From the NCBI GenBank assembly GCA_947625705.1, contig CANQPG010000007.1, positions 1-58,332 on the forward strand: a DNA stretch of 58,332 nt. The letters are read 5' to 3'. This document shows positions 43,609-51,645 of this stretch, one piece after another. The notes under the pieces were generated by a model. The model ran no database searches. It saw only the letters and a program-made list of their open reading frames with translations, and was not told where the DNA came from. The stretch's first letter is position 1, and every line of letters begins with the position of its first letter. A program made the translations under genes and the position numbers. The DNA is from an uncultured Peptococcaceae bacterium. Lineage in GTDB: Bacteria; Bacillota; Dehalobacteriia; UBA4068; UBA4997.

Positions 43609-45525
43609 TTAGAAATCGCGGTTCAGCTCGGCCACTTCGCGCAAAGCCTGTTCGGCAAATTCCGCCACGGTCATGGTACGGCTTTCGTCGCTGCCGCGGC
43701 GGCGCACCGCCACCGTGCCGTCCTCGGCTTCCTTGCCGCCCACCACCAGAATATACGGCGTTTTCTGGTTGCGCGCTTCACGAATTTTATAGCCCAGCTT
43801 CTCGTTGCGGATATCAGCCTCGACGCGCAGACCCTGCGCTTTCAGCTCCGCCGTCACCTGCTCGGCGTATGCGTTCTGGTTTTCGGTGATCGTCAGCACC
43901 TTGGCCTGCACGGGGCTTAACCACAGCGGGAACGCGCCCGCAAAATGTTCGGTGATCACGCCGATAAACCGCTCGATCGAGCCCAGCACCACGCGGTGGA
44001 TCATCACGGGGCGGTGCTTCTGGTTATCCTCGCCGACGTATTCCAGCTCAAAGCGCTCCGGCATCTGGAAGTCCAGCTGAATGGTGCCGCACTGCCAGGT
44101 GCGCCCCAGGCTGTCGGCCAGGTGGAAATCGAGCTTCGGGCCGTAGAACGCGCCGTCGCCCTCGTTGATGACAAACGATTTGCCCATGTCGGTAATGGCG
44201 TCTTTCAGCGTTTCGGTGGCAAAATCCCAATCCGCCTCGTCGCCGATATGATCCTCGGGCATGGTGGAGACCTCGATTTGATAGCTTAAGCCAAACGTGG
44301 AATAAACCTCGTCGAACAGGCGCACCACGTTCTGAATTTCATCTTTCATCTGATCGCGCGTCATAAAGATGTGCGCGTCGTCCTGCGTGAAGCAGCGCAC
44401 GCGGAACAGGCCGTGCAGCGCACCGGAAAGCTCATGCCGGTGCACGAGACCCAGCTCGCCCATACGCAGCGGCAGGTCGCGGTAGGAATGAGGCTCGCTC
44501 TTATAGACCAGCATACCGCCCGGGCAGTTCATCGGCTTAACGGCGTAATCCTCGCCGTCGATCTGGGTGGTATACATATTGTCCTTGTAATGATCCCAGT
44601 GACCGGAACGGTGCCAAAGCTCCTGATTTAAGATGATCGGCGTGGAAATCTCCACATAGCCGTAGCGGTCATGCACATGGCGCCAGTAATCGATCAGCGC
44701 GTTCCGCAGCAGCATACCCTTGGGCAGGAAGAACGGGAAGCCCGGCCCCTCGTCGGCCAGCATGAACAGACCCAGCTCCTTGCCAAGCTTGCGGTGGTCG
44801 CGCTTTTTGGCCTCCTCCAGGCGGAACAGATAAGCGTCCAGCTCCTTTTTATCCGGGAACGTGATGGCGTAAATGCGCTGGAGCATTTTGTTTTTGGCGT
44901 CGCCCCGCCAATAAGCCCCGGCAAACGAAAGCACCGCCGCCGCCTTGATGAAGCCGGTGCGCGGCAGGTGCGGCCCGCGGCAGAGGTCGGTGAAATCGCC
45001 CTGCGTATAGGTGCTGATGACGGCGTCCTCCGGCAGGTCGTTAATTAAAATCTGCTTATAGCCCTCGCCCCGCGCGGTGAAAAATTCCAGCGCTTCCTGA
45101 CGCGGCAATTCCTTGCGGGAAAACGTCAAGTCCTCGGCGGCGATAGAAAGCATTTCCTGCTGAATGGCTTCCATATCCTCCGGAACAAAAACGTGCGAGC
45201 TGTCCACATCATAATAGAAGCCCTCTTTGATGGCGGGGCCGATGGCAAACTGCGTGTCGGGGAACAGCCGCTTAATGGCCTGCGCCATCACGTGAGCGGA
45301 GCTGTGCCAGAAAACGTGCTTGCCCTCCTCGTCGTCAAACGTGAATATCTTGAGCGCCACCTCGCCGTCAAGCGGTTTGGTGAGATCGACCATTTGGCCG
45401 TTGGCTTCCGCCGCCAGCGCGCGCTTGGCCAGCTTGTTGCTGATGGTTTTGGCAATTTCCAGCGCGGTCATCGGCGCGGCAAATTCTTTCTGCGCACCGT
45501 CCGGGAAAGTAATATGCAAACTCAT
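43609..45525 (-). CDS. thrS: Threonyl-tRNA synthetase
   Basis: Class II aminoacyl-tRNA synthetase. The 638 residues show the TGS domain (about 1-62), the second additional domain (about 63-225) with the editing-site histidines in HSSAHVMAQAI, the catalytic core with zinc ligands in MNCPGGM, HRHELSGA and MIHRVVLGS, and the anticodon-binding domain (about 535-635). Start ATG 8 nt after GAGG. The leader is short and no T-box is seen, although thrS genes often have one; instead the promoter region carries a tandem 19-bp repeat. Confidence 0.97.
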   Translation of the reverse strand: MSLHITFPDGAQKEFAAPMTALEIAKTISNKLAKRALAAEANGQMVDLTKPLDGEVALKIFTFDDEEGKHVFWHSSAHVMAQAIKRLFPDTQFAIGPAIKEGFYYDVDSSHVFVPEDMEAIQQEMLSIAAEDLTFSRKELPRQEALEFFTARGEGYKQILINDLPEDAVISTYTQGDFTDLCRGPHLPRTGFIKAAAVLSFAGAYWRGDAKNKMLQRIYAITFPDKKELDAYLFRLEEAKKRDHRKLGKELGLFMLADEGPGFPFFLPKGMLLRNALIDYWRHVHDRYGYVEISTPIILNQELWHRSGHWDHYKDNMYTTQIDGEDYAVKPMNCPGGMLVYKSEPHSYRDLPLRMGELGLVHRHELSGALHGLFRVRCFTQDDAHIFMTRDQMKDEIQNVVRLFDEVYSTFGLSYQIEVSTMPEDHIGDEADWDFATETLKDAITDMGKSFVINEGDGAFYGPKLDFHLADSLGRTWQCGTIQLDFQMPERFELEYVGEDNQKHRPVMIHRVVLGSIERFIGVITEHFAGAFPLWLSPVQAKVLTITENQNAYAEQVTAELKAQGLRVEADIRNEKLGYKIREARNQKTPYILVVGGKEAEDGTVAVRRRGSDESRTMTVAEFAEQALREVAELNRDF

Positions 45526-45571
45526 ATGCAGTACCTCAACTTATCATAATATTGTTTTCACTCATCTTTTT

Positions 45572-45620
45572 ATTATAGCATAGACTTTTTTTTTGTCAAA
45601 TGACTTTTTTTTTGTCAAAT
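45572..45620 (-). promoter_or_regulatory. thrS promoter with tandem 19-bp repeat
   Basis: Minus strand TTGACA (45599-45594), 16-nt spacer, TATAAT (45577-45572). Two exact, directly adjacent 19-bp copies (45583-45601 and 45602-45620) each contain TTGACA followed by an A9 tract. The second TTGACA is too far from the -10 to act with it. A-tracts here could act as an UP element or bend the DNA. Confidence 0.75.
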
Positions 45621-45688
45621 GATGTGGTAATATTTATGGTAAAGAATTTGCAATTTTGCCCGTTTTTTGCGCCAAAAGGAGCTTTGCC

Positions 45689-46279
45689 ATGCCGGAAAAT
45701 ACTGCCAAAAAGCCCGCCGCTTACCATGAGCTGTTCTGGCTGTTCGCCAAAATCGGCCTTTTCACCGTTGGCGGCGGCGCGGTCATGCTGCCGCTGATCC
45801 AAAACGCCGTGGGGGAGGATAAAAAATGGCTGACGGAGGAAGAGTTTGCCGATATGTTCGCCATCACCAACAGCGCGCCCGGGGCTTTTACCATCAACGC
45901 CGCCATTTATATCGGCTACACGGAGCGAGGGTTTGCCGGCGCCACTGCCGCCACGCTGGGCATGGTGACGCCGTCGGTGGTCATTATCCTGATTTTGGCC
46001 TATCTGATACTGCTCGGCAAAAACGTGGATATTTTGCAGCAGTTTTTCGCCGGCGTGCGCCCCATCGTGGCCGCCCTGCTGCTGGACGCCGGCCTGAAGC
46101 TCAGGAAGGGTCTCTTAAAAAGCCGCTTCGATCTGATACTTTTGGCATTTGGCCTGGCCATGCTGCTGCTGGCCAGGGTGAACACGGTCTTCGTTATCCT
46201 GACCGGAGCGGCGGCGGCCATTCTGTATCACCGGCTGAAGCCTGACGATAAGACGCAGGAAGGAGGCGGCAAAGCATGA
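45689..46279 (+). CDS. ChrA-family transporter, first half-subunit
   Basis: Short-chain chromate-ion-transporter family protein of 196 residues with five to six membrane segments. The hallmark sequences are LFAKIGLFTVGGGAVMLPLIQ (in two parts), WLTEEEFADMFAITNSAPGAFTINAA and a GFAGATAATLGMVTPSVVIIL helix. ATG with AGGAGC upstream. It overlaps the second half by ATGA; two-gene ChrA pairs act as heterodimers. The physiological substrate need not be chromate. Confidence 0.88.
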   Translation: MPENTAKKPAAYHELFWLFAKIGLFTVGGGAVMLPLIQNAVGEDKKWLTEEEFADMFAITNSAPGAFTINAAIYIGYTERGFAGATAATLGMVTPSVVIILILAYLILLGKNVDILQQFFAGVRPIVAALLLDAGLKLRKGLLKSRFDLILLAFGLAMLLLARVNTVFVILTGAAAAILYHRLKPDDKTQEGGGKA

Positions 46280-46806
46280 TCATGTTGCAGCTTTTCCTCA
46301 CCTTTGTGCTGATCGGTATTCTGAATTTCGGCGGCGGCTATGCGATGATCTCGTTTATCCAAAACCAGGTAGTAGATATCCACGGCTGGCTGACGCTCCG
46401 CGAGTACACCGACATGATCGCCATATCGCAGGCGACGCCGGGGCCGATCGCCGTCAACACCGCCACCTATACCGGCTTCAAAATTGCGGGGCTGCCCGGG
46501 GCGCTGCTGGCGACTTTGGGGCTGATCGTGCCCGCGTATTTCATCATTTTGGGGCTGATGTATATCTTCCGACGCTGGCCGGATAATAAATACCTGCAAT
46601 GGGGGCTTAACGGCGTGAAGCCGATGGTGCTGGCGCTGATCATCGGCTCGGCGCTTACCCTCGGCGTGGAAAACGTGACCAATTTATACGAGCTTACGCT
46701 GTTTGGCATTGCCATGCTGCTGCTGCGCAAATTCAACACCAACCCCATCGTGCTGATACTGGTATTCGGCGGCTGGGGTATCTTCACCGCAAACTTTATT
46801 TTTTAA
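46276..46806 (+). CDS. ChrA-family transporter, second half-subunit
   Basis: Partner of the preceding gene, 176 residues, with the same family motifs (NFGGGYAMISFIQ, WLTLREYTDMIAISQATPGPIAVN, LPGALLATLGLIVPAYFI). The two halves are paralogous and coupled by a 4-bp ATGA overlap with AGGAGG upstream. Cardiolipin synthase follows 14 bp later, so all three may be co-transcribed. Confidence 0.88.
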   Translation: MIMLQLFLTFVLIGILNFGGGYAMISFIQNQVVDIHGWLTLREYTDMIAISQATPGPIAVNTATYTGFKIAGLPGALLATLGLIVPAYFIILGLMYIFRRWPDNKYLQWGLNGVKPMVLALIIGSALTLGVENVTNLYELTLFGIAMLLLRKFNTNPIVLILVFGGWGIFTANFIF

Positions 46807-46820
46807 GCGAGGTACCTTTA

Positions 46821-48368
46821 ATGTTTTTACGCAAACTGTTCCGCTTCTTCAGCGGACGACTGTTTATCCTCGGCCTGCTGCTGCTGGTGCAGCTGCTGGT
46901 CATTCTCTCCACCATCATCTTTTTGAACGATAACTATGTGTGGTGTTCTGTCATCTCCACCTGTATCAGCGTGCTGCTGGTAGTGCTGCTGATCAACAAT
47001 CAAGAGCAGAACCCCTCCACCAAGCTGGCCTGGATCATCGTGATCATGCTGCTGCCCATCGTGGGCGCGGCGATCTATCTGATGTTCGGCTCGCGCTATG
47101 CCAGCAGCGGTCTGCGCCGCCGAGTGCTGGCCGAGGTGGCGAAATCGGACGGCGTGCTGCCCGCGCATAAAGAGGTGGTGGACGGTGTGTTCGATTTTGA
47201 TCCGGCAGCCGGCTCGCAATGCCGCTATTTGCAGCAGGCGACGCAGATACCGCCCTATGCCGCGGGCGAGTGCCGTTATTTCACCAGCGGCGAGGAGCTG
47301 TTCCCCGAGCTGCTGCTGGAGCTGAAAAAGGCGGAAAAATACATTTTCATCGAAACGTTTATTATGGAGCGCGGCGTATTCTGGGATAGTATTCTGGACG
47401 TTTTGCAGGCCAAAGCCGCCGAAGGCTTAGACGTGCGGGTGATGTATGACGACGTGGGCTGCATGAAAACGCTGCCGATGAACTACTATCAGCAGCTGGA
47501 GAAGCTGGGTATCAAATGCACCGTTTTTAACCCCGTAAAGGCACATCTGGATACCGGCATCAACAACCGCGACCACCGCAAGATCACCGTTATCGACGGC
47601 AAGACGGCGATCATCGGCGGCATTAATCTGGCCGACGAATATATCAACCAAAAAGAGCGCTTCGGTTATTGGAAAGATGCCGCTCTGCTGCTCCGGGGCG
47701 ACAGCGTGACCGCTTTCAACCTTATCTTCCTGCAAAGCTGGAACCTGTACGCGCCCAACCGCCGCCTGGATTATGCCGCATACTGCACCCCGCCGGAGAG
47801 CGACGCGGCCAAATACAACAGCGGCTGCATACAGCCTTTTCACGATAACCCGTTTGACGGCGAGCATATCGGCGAATCGGCGTTCATCAATATGATCAAC
47901 GCGTCCAACCGCTATATTTACATCAACACGCCCTATTTTATCGTCGATAACGAGCTTTTGATGTCTTTGCAGCTGGCGGCCAAGCGCGGTGTTGACGTGC
48001 GTATCTGCACGCCGCATATCCCCGACAAATGGTATGTACACATGATGACGCAGGCCTATTACCACCCGCTGCAAAAGGCGGGCTGCCGCGTGATGGAGTT
48101 TGCGCCGGGCTTCAACCACACCAAAAGCATTGTGGCCGACGACAAATACGCCTTTGTCGGCACCATCAACTGCGATTACCGCAGCTTTTATCACCATTTT
48201 GAATGCGGCGCGCTGCTTTACGGCGTGCCCGGCGTTATCGCCGCGATGAAAGAGGACTTTTTGCGGACGGAGGCGCAGTGTATACCGGCGGAACAGGCGG
48301 CGCGGCTGACCCCGGTGCATTTAAGGATACTGCGCAGTCTGCTGCGGCTGTTTGCGCCGCTGATGTAA
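46821..48368 (+). CDS. cls: Cardiolipin synthase
   Basis: Membrane phospholipase-D-superfamily enzyme that condenses two phosphatidylglycerols to cardiolipin and glycerol. The 515 residues show two N-terminal helices (about 12-35 and 38-60) plus a third (about 70-92), then two PLD domains with the HKD motifs DHRKITVIDG (about 253-262) and FNHTKSIVADD (about 433-443). Typical bacterial ClsA-type length. The start ATG follows GAGGTACC. Ends in a bidirectional terminator. Confidence 0.92.
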   Translation: MFLRKLFRFFSGRLFILGLLLLVQLLVILSTIIFLNDNYVWCSVISTCISVLLVVLLINNQEQNPSTKLAWIIVIMLLPIVGAAIYLMFGSRYASSGLRRRVLAEVAKSDGVLPAHKEVVDGVFDFDPAAGSQCRYLQQATQIPPYAAGECRYFTSGEELFPELLLELKKAEKYIFIETFIMERGVFWDSILDVLQAKAAEGLDVRVMYDDVGCMKTLPMNYYQQLEKLGIKCTVFNPVKAHLDTGINNRDHRKITVIDGKTAIIGGINLADEYINQKERFGYWKDAALLLRGDSVTAFNLIFLQSWNLYAPNRRLDYAAYCTPPESDAAKYNSGCIQPFHDNPFDGEHIGESAFINMINASNRYIYINTPYFIVDNELLMSLQLAAKRGVDVRICTPHIPDKWYVHMMTQAYYHPLQKAGCRVMEFAPGFNHTKSIVADDKYAFVGTINCDYRSFYHHFECGALLYGVPGVIAAMKEDFLRTEAQCIPAEQAARLTPVHLRILRSLLRLFAPLM

Positions 48369-48377
48369 AAAAAATAA

Positions 48378-48406
48378 AAGTCCAATAGCATCGTGCTATT
48401 GGGCTT
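48378..48406. terminator. Bidirectional terminator between cls and the zincin gene
   Basis: AAGTCCAATAGCA and TGCTATTGGGCTT pair (one G-U) around TCG; T7 follows on the plus strand. The stop codon of the leftward zincin gene lies inside the hairpin. Confidence 0.88.
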
Positions 48407-48992
48407 TTTTTAATAGTTTGTTATATAGTGCGTCAAGATGTTTTAACGCGTATTTGTTGGCCGAAAGCTCCTGCGGCATGGCGTTATAAGCGGTAATATG
48501 CTCGGCCACCAGCGCCTCTTTGGCGGGCTCGGCATCGGGTATCATATCCAGCACCTCGCGCTGGCTTTCCACCGGCGCCAGCTGCCGGTTCAGCCAAATT
48601 ACATAATCCAGGCTGCTTTTATGGCAGCGGCGGAAGTGCAGCCAATGGCCGTATTCATGCAGCACCAGAAAGGCCGCAAACAGCAGGTCATAGCTTTCAA
48701 TTTCGATCTCCACCAGGTCGTGGATCATGCGCATATAGGAATGTGTGCTGATGTAATTGGCGCGTTCCTCCAGATAATAAAGCTCGCTGGCATAAACGTC
48801 CGGGAGATATATGCCCAGCTCTGCCGGGGGATATTGGGCGTTCGCCGCCAGGCTCCCCGCCAGCCAGTCCTCCAGCTCCGCCTGAGAGATAAACCGGCAG
48901 CAGGCCGGCTGATATTCGCCCGAGGCGTCCACAAAATGCCACGGCGCTTTCCCGGCCAAGCCGGATACCGCAACTATATCACGCAGTTTCAC
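48396..48992 (-). CDS. Putative zinc metallopeptidase (HExxH), IrrE/ImmA-like
   Basis: A 198-residue protein with VLHEYGHWLHF (about 120-130), a HExxH zinc site, and downstream PQELSANKYALKHL (about 174-187), which fits the E-x-x-A-N third-ligand helix of ImmA/IrrE-type peptidases. No helix-turn-helix domain is attached. The N-terminal third is unrecognised. The start is GTG (VKLRDIVAV), 10 nt after GGAGG; the longer frame is unsupported. The last codons and the stop lie within the terminator hairpin shared with cls. The substrate is unknown; no repressor gene is adjacent. Confidence 0.6.
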   Translation of the reverse strand: MKLRDIVAVSGLAGKAPWHFVDASGEYQPACCRFISQAELEDWLAGSLAANAQYPPAELGIYLPDVYASELYYLEERANYISTHSYMRMIHDLVEIEIESYDLLFAAFLVLHEYGHWLHFRRCHKSSLDYVIWLNRQLAPVESQREVLDMIPDAEPAKEALVAEHITAYNAMPQELSANKYALKHLDALYNKLLKKAQ

Positions 48993-49051
48993 CGCTACAA
49001 AACCTCCGTTATCACACGTTGGCAAAATTATAGCGCAAACGCGGCGGAAAT

Positions 49052-49729
49052 TCAAGCGGCGGGCAGGTTCAAACAATAGAACAGCACCAGAAAATAGTGC
49101 GCCACGCTGCCGGCCAGCACAAAGAAATGCCAGATCAGATGGGCAAAGCGCTTATCCTCGCGGCGATAGAAATAGACGCCGACGGTATACAGCACGCCGC
49201 CCAGAAGCGCCAGCGCAAAGCCGCCCCACGGCAGCACGCCCAGCAGCGGCTTCACCGCCGGCAGCACCGACCAGCCCGCCAGCAGGTATAAAACAAGCGA
49301 AAATTTATGAAATTTTTTAACGCTGACGGCGTTCAGCACGATACCGACCAGCGCCACCGCCGCGTTTAAGCCGAACAGCGTCCAGCCGAGCGCGCCGCGG
49401 ATCAGCCCCAGCGTCACCGGGATATACGTCCCCAAAATCAAAATGAAGATGGAGCAATGGTCGAACACTTGCAGCACCCGCTTGGCGCGGCGGTTGGTGA
49501 TGGCATGATACAGCGTGGAGAAAAGATACAGCACGATCAAACTTGCCCCGTAAAGCGCGGCGCAGACCACGCTCATCGCGTCGCCGTGGGTGGCCGCCCG
49601 CACGATCAATATCGGCAGCCCGGCAATGGCAAGCCCCGCCCCCAGCCCATGCGAAAGCGCATTGCAAAGCTCCTCCCGCGGGCTTTGGCGGTTAAAATTG
49701 GTCACGTCAATATCCGTGTTCACGTTCAT
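49052..49729 (-). CDS. Hemolysin III/TrhA family membrane protein (PAQR)
   Basis: Seven-helix membrane protein of 225 residues in the progestin/adipoQ-receptor superfamily. Signature residues: EELCNALSHGLGAGLAIAG, STLYHAITNRRAKRVLQVFDHCSIFILI in two parts, and the C-terminal HLIWHFFVLAGSVAHY with the metal-binding histidines. In bacteria this family is linked to membrane energetics or haemolysis. The start ATG lies 5 nt after GGGGGAG. It is divergent from the small CxxC gene. Confidence 0.88.
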   Translation of the reverse strand: MNVNTDIDVTNFNRQSPREELCNALSHGLGAGLAIAGLPILIVRAATHGDAMSVVCAALYGASLIVLYLFSTLYHAITNRRAKRVLQVFDHCSIFILILGTYIPVTLGLIRGALGWTLFGLNAAVALVGIVLNAVSVKKFHKFSLVLYLLAGWSVLPAVKPLLGVLPWGGFALALLGGVLYTVGVYFYRREDKRFAHLIWHFFVLAGSVAHYFLVLFYCLNLPAA

Positions 49730-49999
49730 ACACACTCCCCCTTTAACACTGCACCGTCACCAAAACTATCTCGTATTAAAAACTATGTCTTATGTTTATT
49801 ATATATAGATACTAACACAAAATGCCCCGTTTGTACAGACCCATAAACAAAAAATTTTACCAATGCCCAGATTCCCGCCGCTTCCCGAAATTGGCTGGCT
49901 AGCGGCGGCAATTTGGCGCAAAATAAGCTTGTCTGCAAAAGGCAGCCGGAATTTTGTCAGTTTGATTTATTTTGAACCGATAACAAGGAGGTATGCGTT
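49730..49999. promoter_or_regulatory. Divergent intergenic region upstream of hemolysin III and the 42-aa gene
   Basis: 270 bp without a gene. It holds TATAAT on the minus strand near 49797-49802 (putative -10 for the hemolysin III gene), an AAATTG/CAATTT hairpin at about 49888-49914, and the element TAAGCTTGTCTGCAAAAG (49924-49941) shared with the SASP leader. A strong AAGGAGG precedes the small gene. Confidence 0.45.
49924..49947 (+). repeat. Copy of an element shared with the SASP leader
   Basis: TAAGCTTGTCTGCAAAAG followed by GCAGCC. The reverse complement of the 18-mer occurs at 20012-20029, with GGCTGC adjacent after one extra base. The first 12 bases of the surrounding AAATAAGCTTGT (49921-49932) also occur upstream of gpr at 18778-18789. 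CTGC/GCAG within it can form a small hairpin. Confidence 0.6.
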
Positions 50000-50128
50000 A
50001 TGTATGAGGATACGATGAACAACCCGGCGATTTTGACGGCCAGCGACATGGCGACGCTGGAACGCCTGCAAAACGAATTTTGCGCCGAGTGCGGCAAAAA
50101 TATGATACTGGTGGCCTATAAGGACTAA
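50000..50128 (+). CDS. 42-residue CxxC small protein
   Basis: Short gene with strong translation and termination signals: AAGGAGGTATGCGTT before the ATG and a perfect 16-bp terminator hairpin 5 bp after the stop. The product is an amphipathic N-terminal helix (TASDMATLERLQNEF) followed by a single CAEC knuckle (Cys28, Cys31) and a hydrophobic tail (MILVAYKD). One CxxC could bind metal as a dimer or act as a redox site. I do not recognise the family. Its leader shares an 18-nt element with the SASP gene, which hints at sporulation-linked expression, but that is inference. Confidence 0.7.
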   Translation: MYEDTMNNPAILTASDMATLERLQNEFCAECGKNMILVAYKD

Positions 50129-50133
50129 CCAAA

Positions 50134-50170
50134 AAAAATATAGCCGGTAAATAATACCGGCTATATTTTT
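50134..50170. terminator. Bidirectional terminator, 16-bp perfect stem
   Basis: AAAAATATAGCCGGTA (50134-50149) and TACCGGCTATATTTTT (50155-50170) with a 5-nt loop. It separates the rightward small gene from the leftward UbiD operon. Confidence 0.93.
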
Positions 50171-50177
50171 ATGCCTG

Positions 50178-51068
50178 TTAAAGGCTGCTTAAAACCCTTG
50201 GGCAGGCCTTTTGAAACCAAACTGTAAAAAGCTCCGGCCAAACCGCCAAAAGACGCTCAACATCTGATCGGGGCAGCCATTTATATGCCGCCGCCTCCGC
50301 CGGGTTCAAACAGACCTCGCCGTCATAAACGCCCAGCAGCACATGGTCATATTCATACTCATACATAGTATCGTCAAAGCGGTGCTGGTAAACAAACGTA
50401 AACAGCTCTTGCAGCCGAACACCGTAAATACCACATTCTTCCGCCAGACGCCGCGACGCCGCCGCCGGCACTGCTTCCCCCGGACGGGGGTGCGAGCAGC
50501 AGGCGTTTGACCACAAACCGCCGCTGTGATATTTAGCTGCCGCCCGCTTTTGCAGCAGCATTTGCCCGGCTGAATTGACAATAAAAACCGAGAAAGCGCG
50601 GTGCAGCAAGGGGCGGCGGTGAGCCGACAATTTATCCGCCGTACCCACCGGCTGATCGTCATTGTCCACCAGAATCAGCTCCGCCTCCGGCTGTGCCAGT
50701 TTCAACACCTGCGCCAGGCAGCGCTGAAAGTTATCCGAAAGCCGGGCAATATCTGTGGCCGTCGCGCCGTCAATATGCAGGCCGACCGTAACCACGGTTA
50801 CGGCGTTGAAACGGGCGGCCACCGCCAAAGCGGCTGTCCGCGCCAGCAAATCGTCCTTGTGGGCGTTGACGCATAACAGCGAACAGGAAGCCGAACGTTC
50901 CGCCGCAGCAGTATCCAGCGACGCTCTGGGAACAGCCAGCGCGCAAGCGCCGATATGCGCCTTATCACCGCCGCCGAAATTCAGGCAGATATCATTGCCG
51001 CAAAAGCTCAGAGCAGCCGTTACCGTATGCCTGCCCTCCCCGGCGCTAAAACTGATCCTATATGACAT
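50178..51068 (-). CDS. Fusion of LpdD-like UbiD-accessory domain and type-1 IPP isomerase
   Basis: A 296-residue two-domain protein. Residues about 1-122 resemble the small LpdD proteins of UbiD-type decarboxylase operons (GDKAHIGACALAVPRAS at 34-50, HKDDLLARTAALAVA, VVTVGLHIDGATATDI). Residues about 128-296 are a type-1 (Nudix) isopentenyl-diphosphate delta-isomerase with every key residue visible: H150 and H156 (SAHRRPLLHRAF), catalytic C191 with H193 (NACCSHPRPGE), and E237/E239 (MYEYEYDHV). It should interconvert IPP and DMAPP. The ATG shares one base with the ubiX stop (TAATG), so translation is coupled. UbiX needs a dimethylallyl donor to make prenylated FMN, so the fusion may supply it. 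LpdD assignment is from memory of the family; IDI is firm. Confidence 0.85.
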   Translation of the reverse strand: MSYRISFSAGEGRHTVTAALSFCGNDICLNFGGGDKAHIGACALAVPRASLDTAAAERSASCSLLCVNAHKDDLLARTAALAVAARFNAVTVVTVGLHIDGATATDIARLSDNFQRCLAQVLKLAQPEAELILVDNDDQPVGTADKLSAHRRPLLHRAFSVFIVNSAGQMLLQKRAAAKYHSGGLWSNACCSHPRPGEAVPAAASRRLAEECGIYGVRLQELFTFVYQHRFDDTMYEYEYDHVLLGVYDGEVCLNPAEAAAYKWLPRSDVERLLAVWPELFTVWFQKACPRVLSSL

Positions 51069-51634
51069 TATTCCACCCCACGCCAGGCAACAAAAGACTG
51101 CGTTTCCCAGCCAAATTGCCGCAAAATTTTGCCGATAATATGGTCTATCTGATCGTTCAGGTCAGACGGCGCATTATAAAAAGTCAACATCGGAGGAATT
51201 ATGGTGCAGCCGGCGTCCGCCGCCAAAGCGAGGTTGCGCAGATGGATCTTCCCCAGCGGCATTTCCCGCGGCACCAACACGACCTTGCGTCCCTCTTTCA
51301 GGCAGACATCTGCCGCGCGCAGCAGCAGATTTTCCGCATAACCGTTGGCTATACCGGCCAGCGTTTTCATGCTGCAAGGCGCCACGATCATACCGTCGGT
51401 GATAAAAGAGCCGCTGGAGATCGCCGCCGCCATATTATGCTCGTCATGCACAACATCGGCCTGCGCACAAATTTCAGCCAAGCTGAGATCGGTTTCCAAC
51501 GCAAAATTGCGGCGGGCGCCGCTGGTGATAACCAAATGCGTTTCCACAGCCGCGAACTCTTTTAATGCCCGCAACAGGCGATAACCGATAATGACGCCGC
51601 TGGCGCCGGATATCCCCACAATAATTCTTTTCAT
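51068..51634 (-). CDS. ubiX: UbiX-family flavin prenyltransferase
   Basis: Makes prenylated FMN, the UbiD cofactor, from reduced FMN and dimethylallyl phosphate (or, in some homologs, the diphosphate). The 188 residues begin KRIIVGISGASGVIIGYRLL and contain SSGSFITDGMIVAPCSMKTLAGIANGY (in two parts), LVPREMPL and PPMLTFYNAP, all typical of UbiX. The second of two adjacent ATGs gives the better spacing from GGAGGG. Its stop overlaps the LpdD-IDI start, and its frame begins just after the DASS transporter stop. Confidence 0.95.
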   Translation of the reverse strand: MKRIIVGISGASGVIIGYRLLRALKEFAAVETHLVITSGARRNFALETDLSLAEICAQADVVHDEHNMAAAISSGSFITDGMIVAPCSMKTLAGIANGYAENLLLRAADVCLKEGRKVVLVPREMPLGKIHLRNLALAADAGCTIIPPMLTFYNAPSDLNDQIDHIIGKILRQFGWETQSFVAWRGVE

Positions 51635-51645
51635 CATACCCTCCG

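Noticed and set aside
45526-45688. T-box upstream of thrS
   Set aside because: The leader from the predicted start to the ATG is only about 40 nt, with no specifier stem or AGGGUGGNACCGCG-like core.
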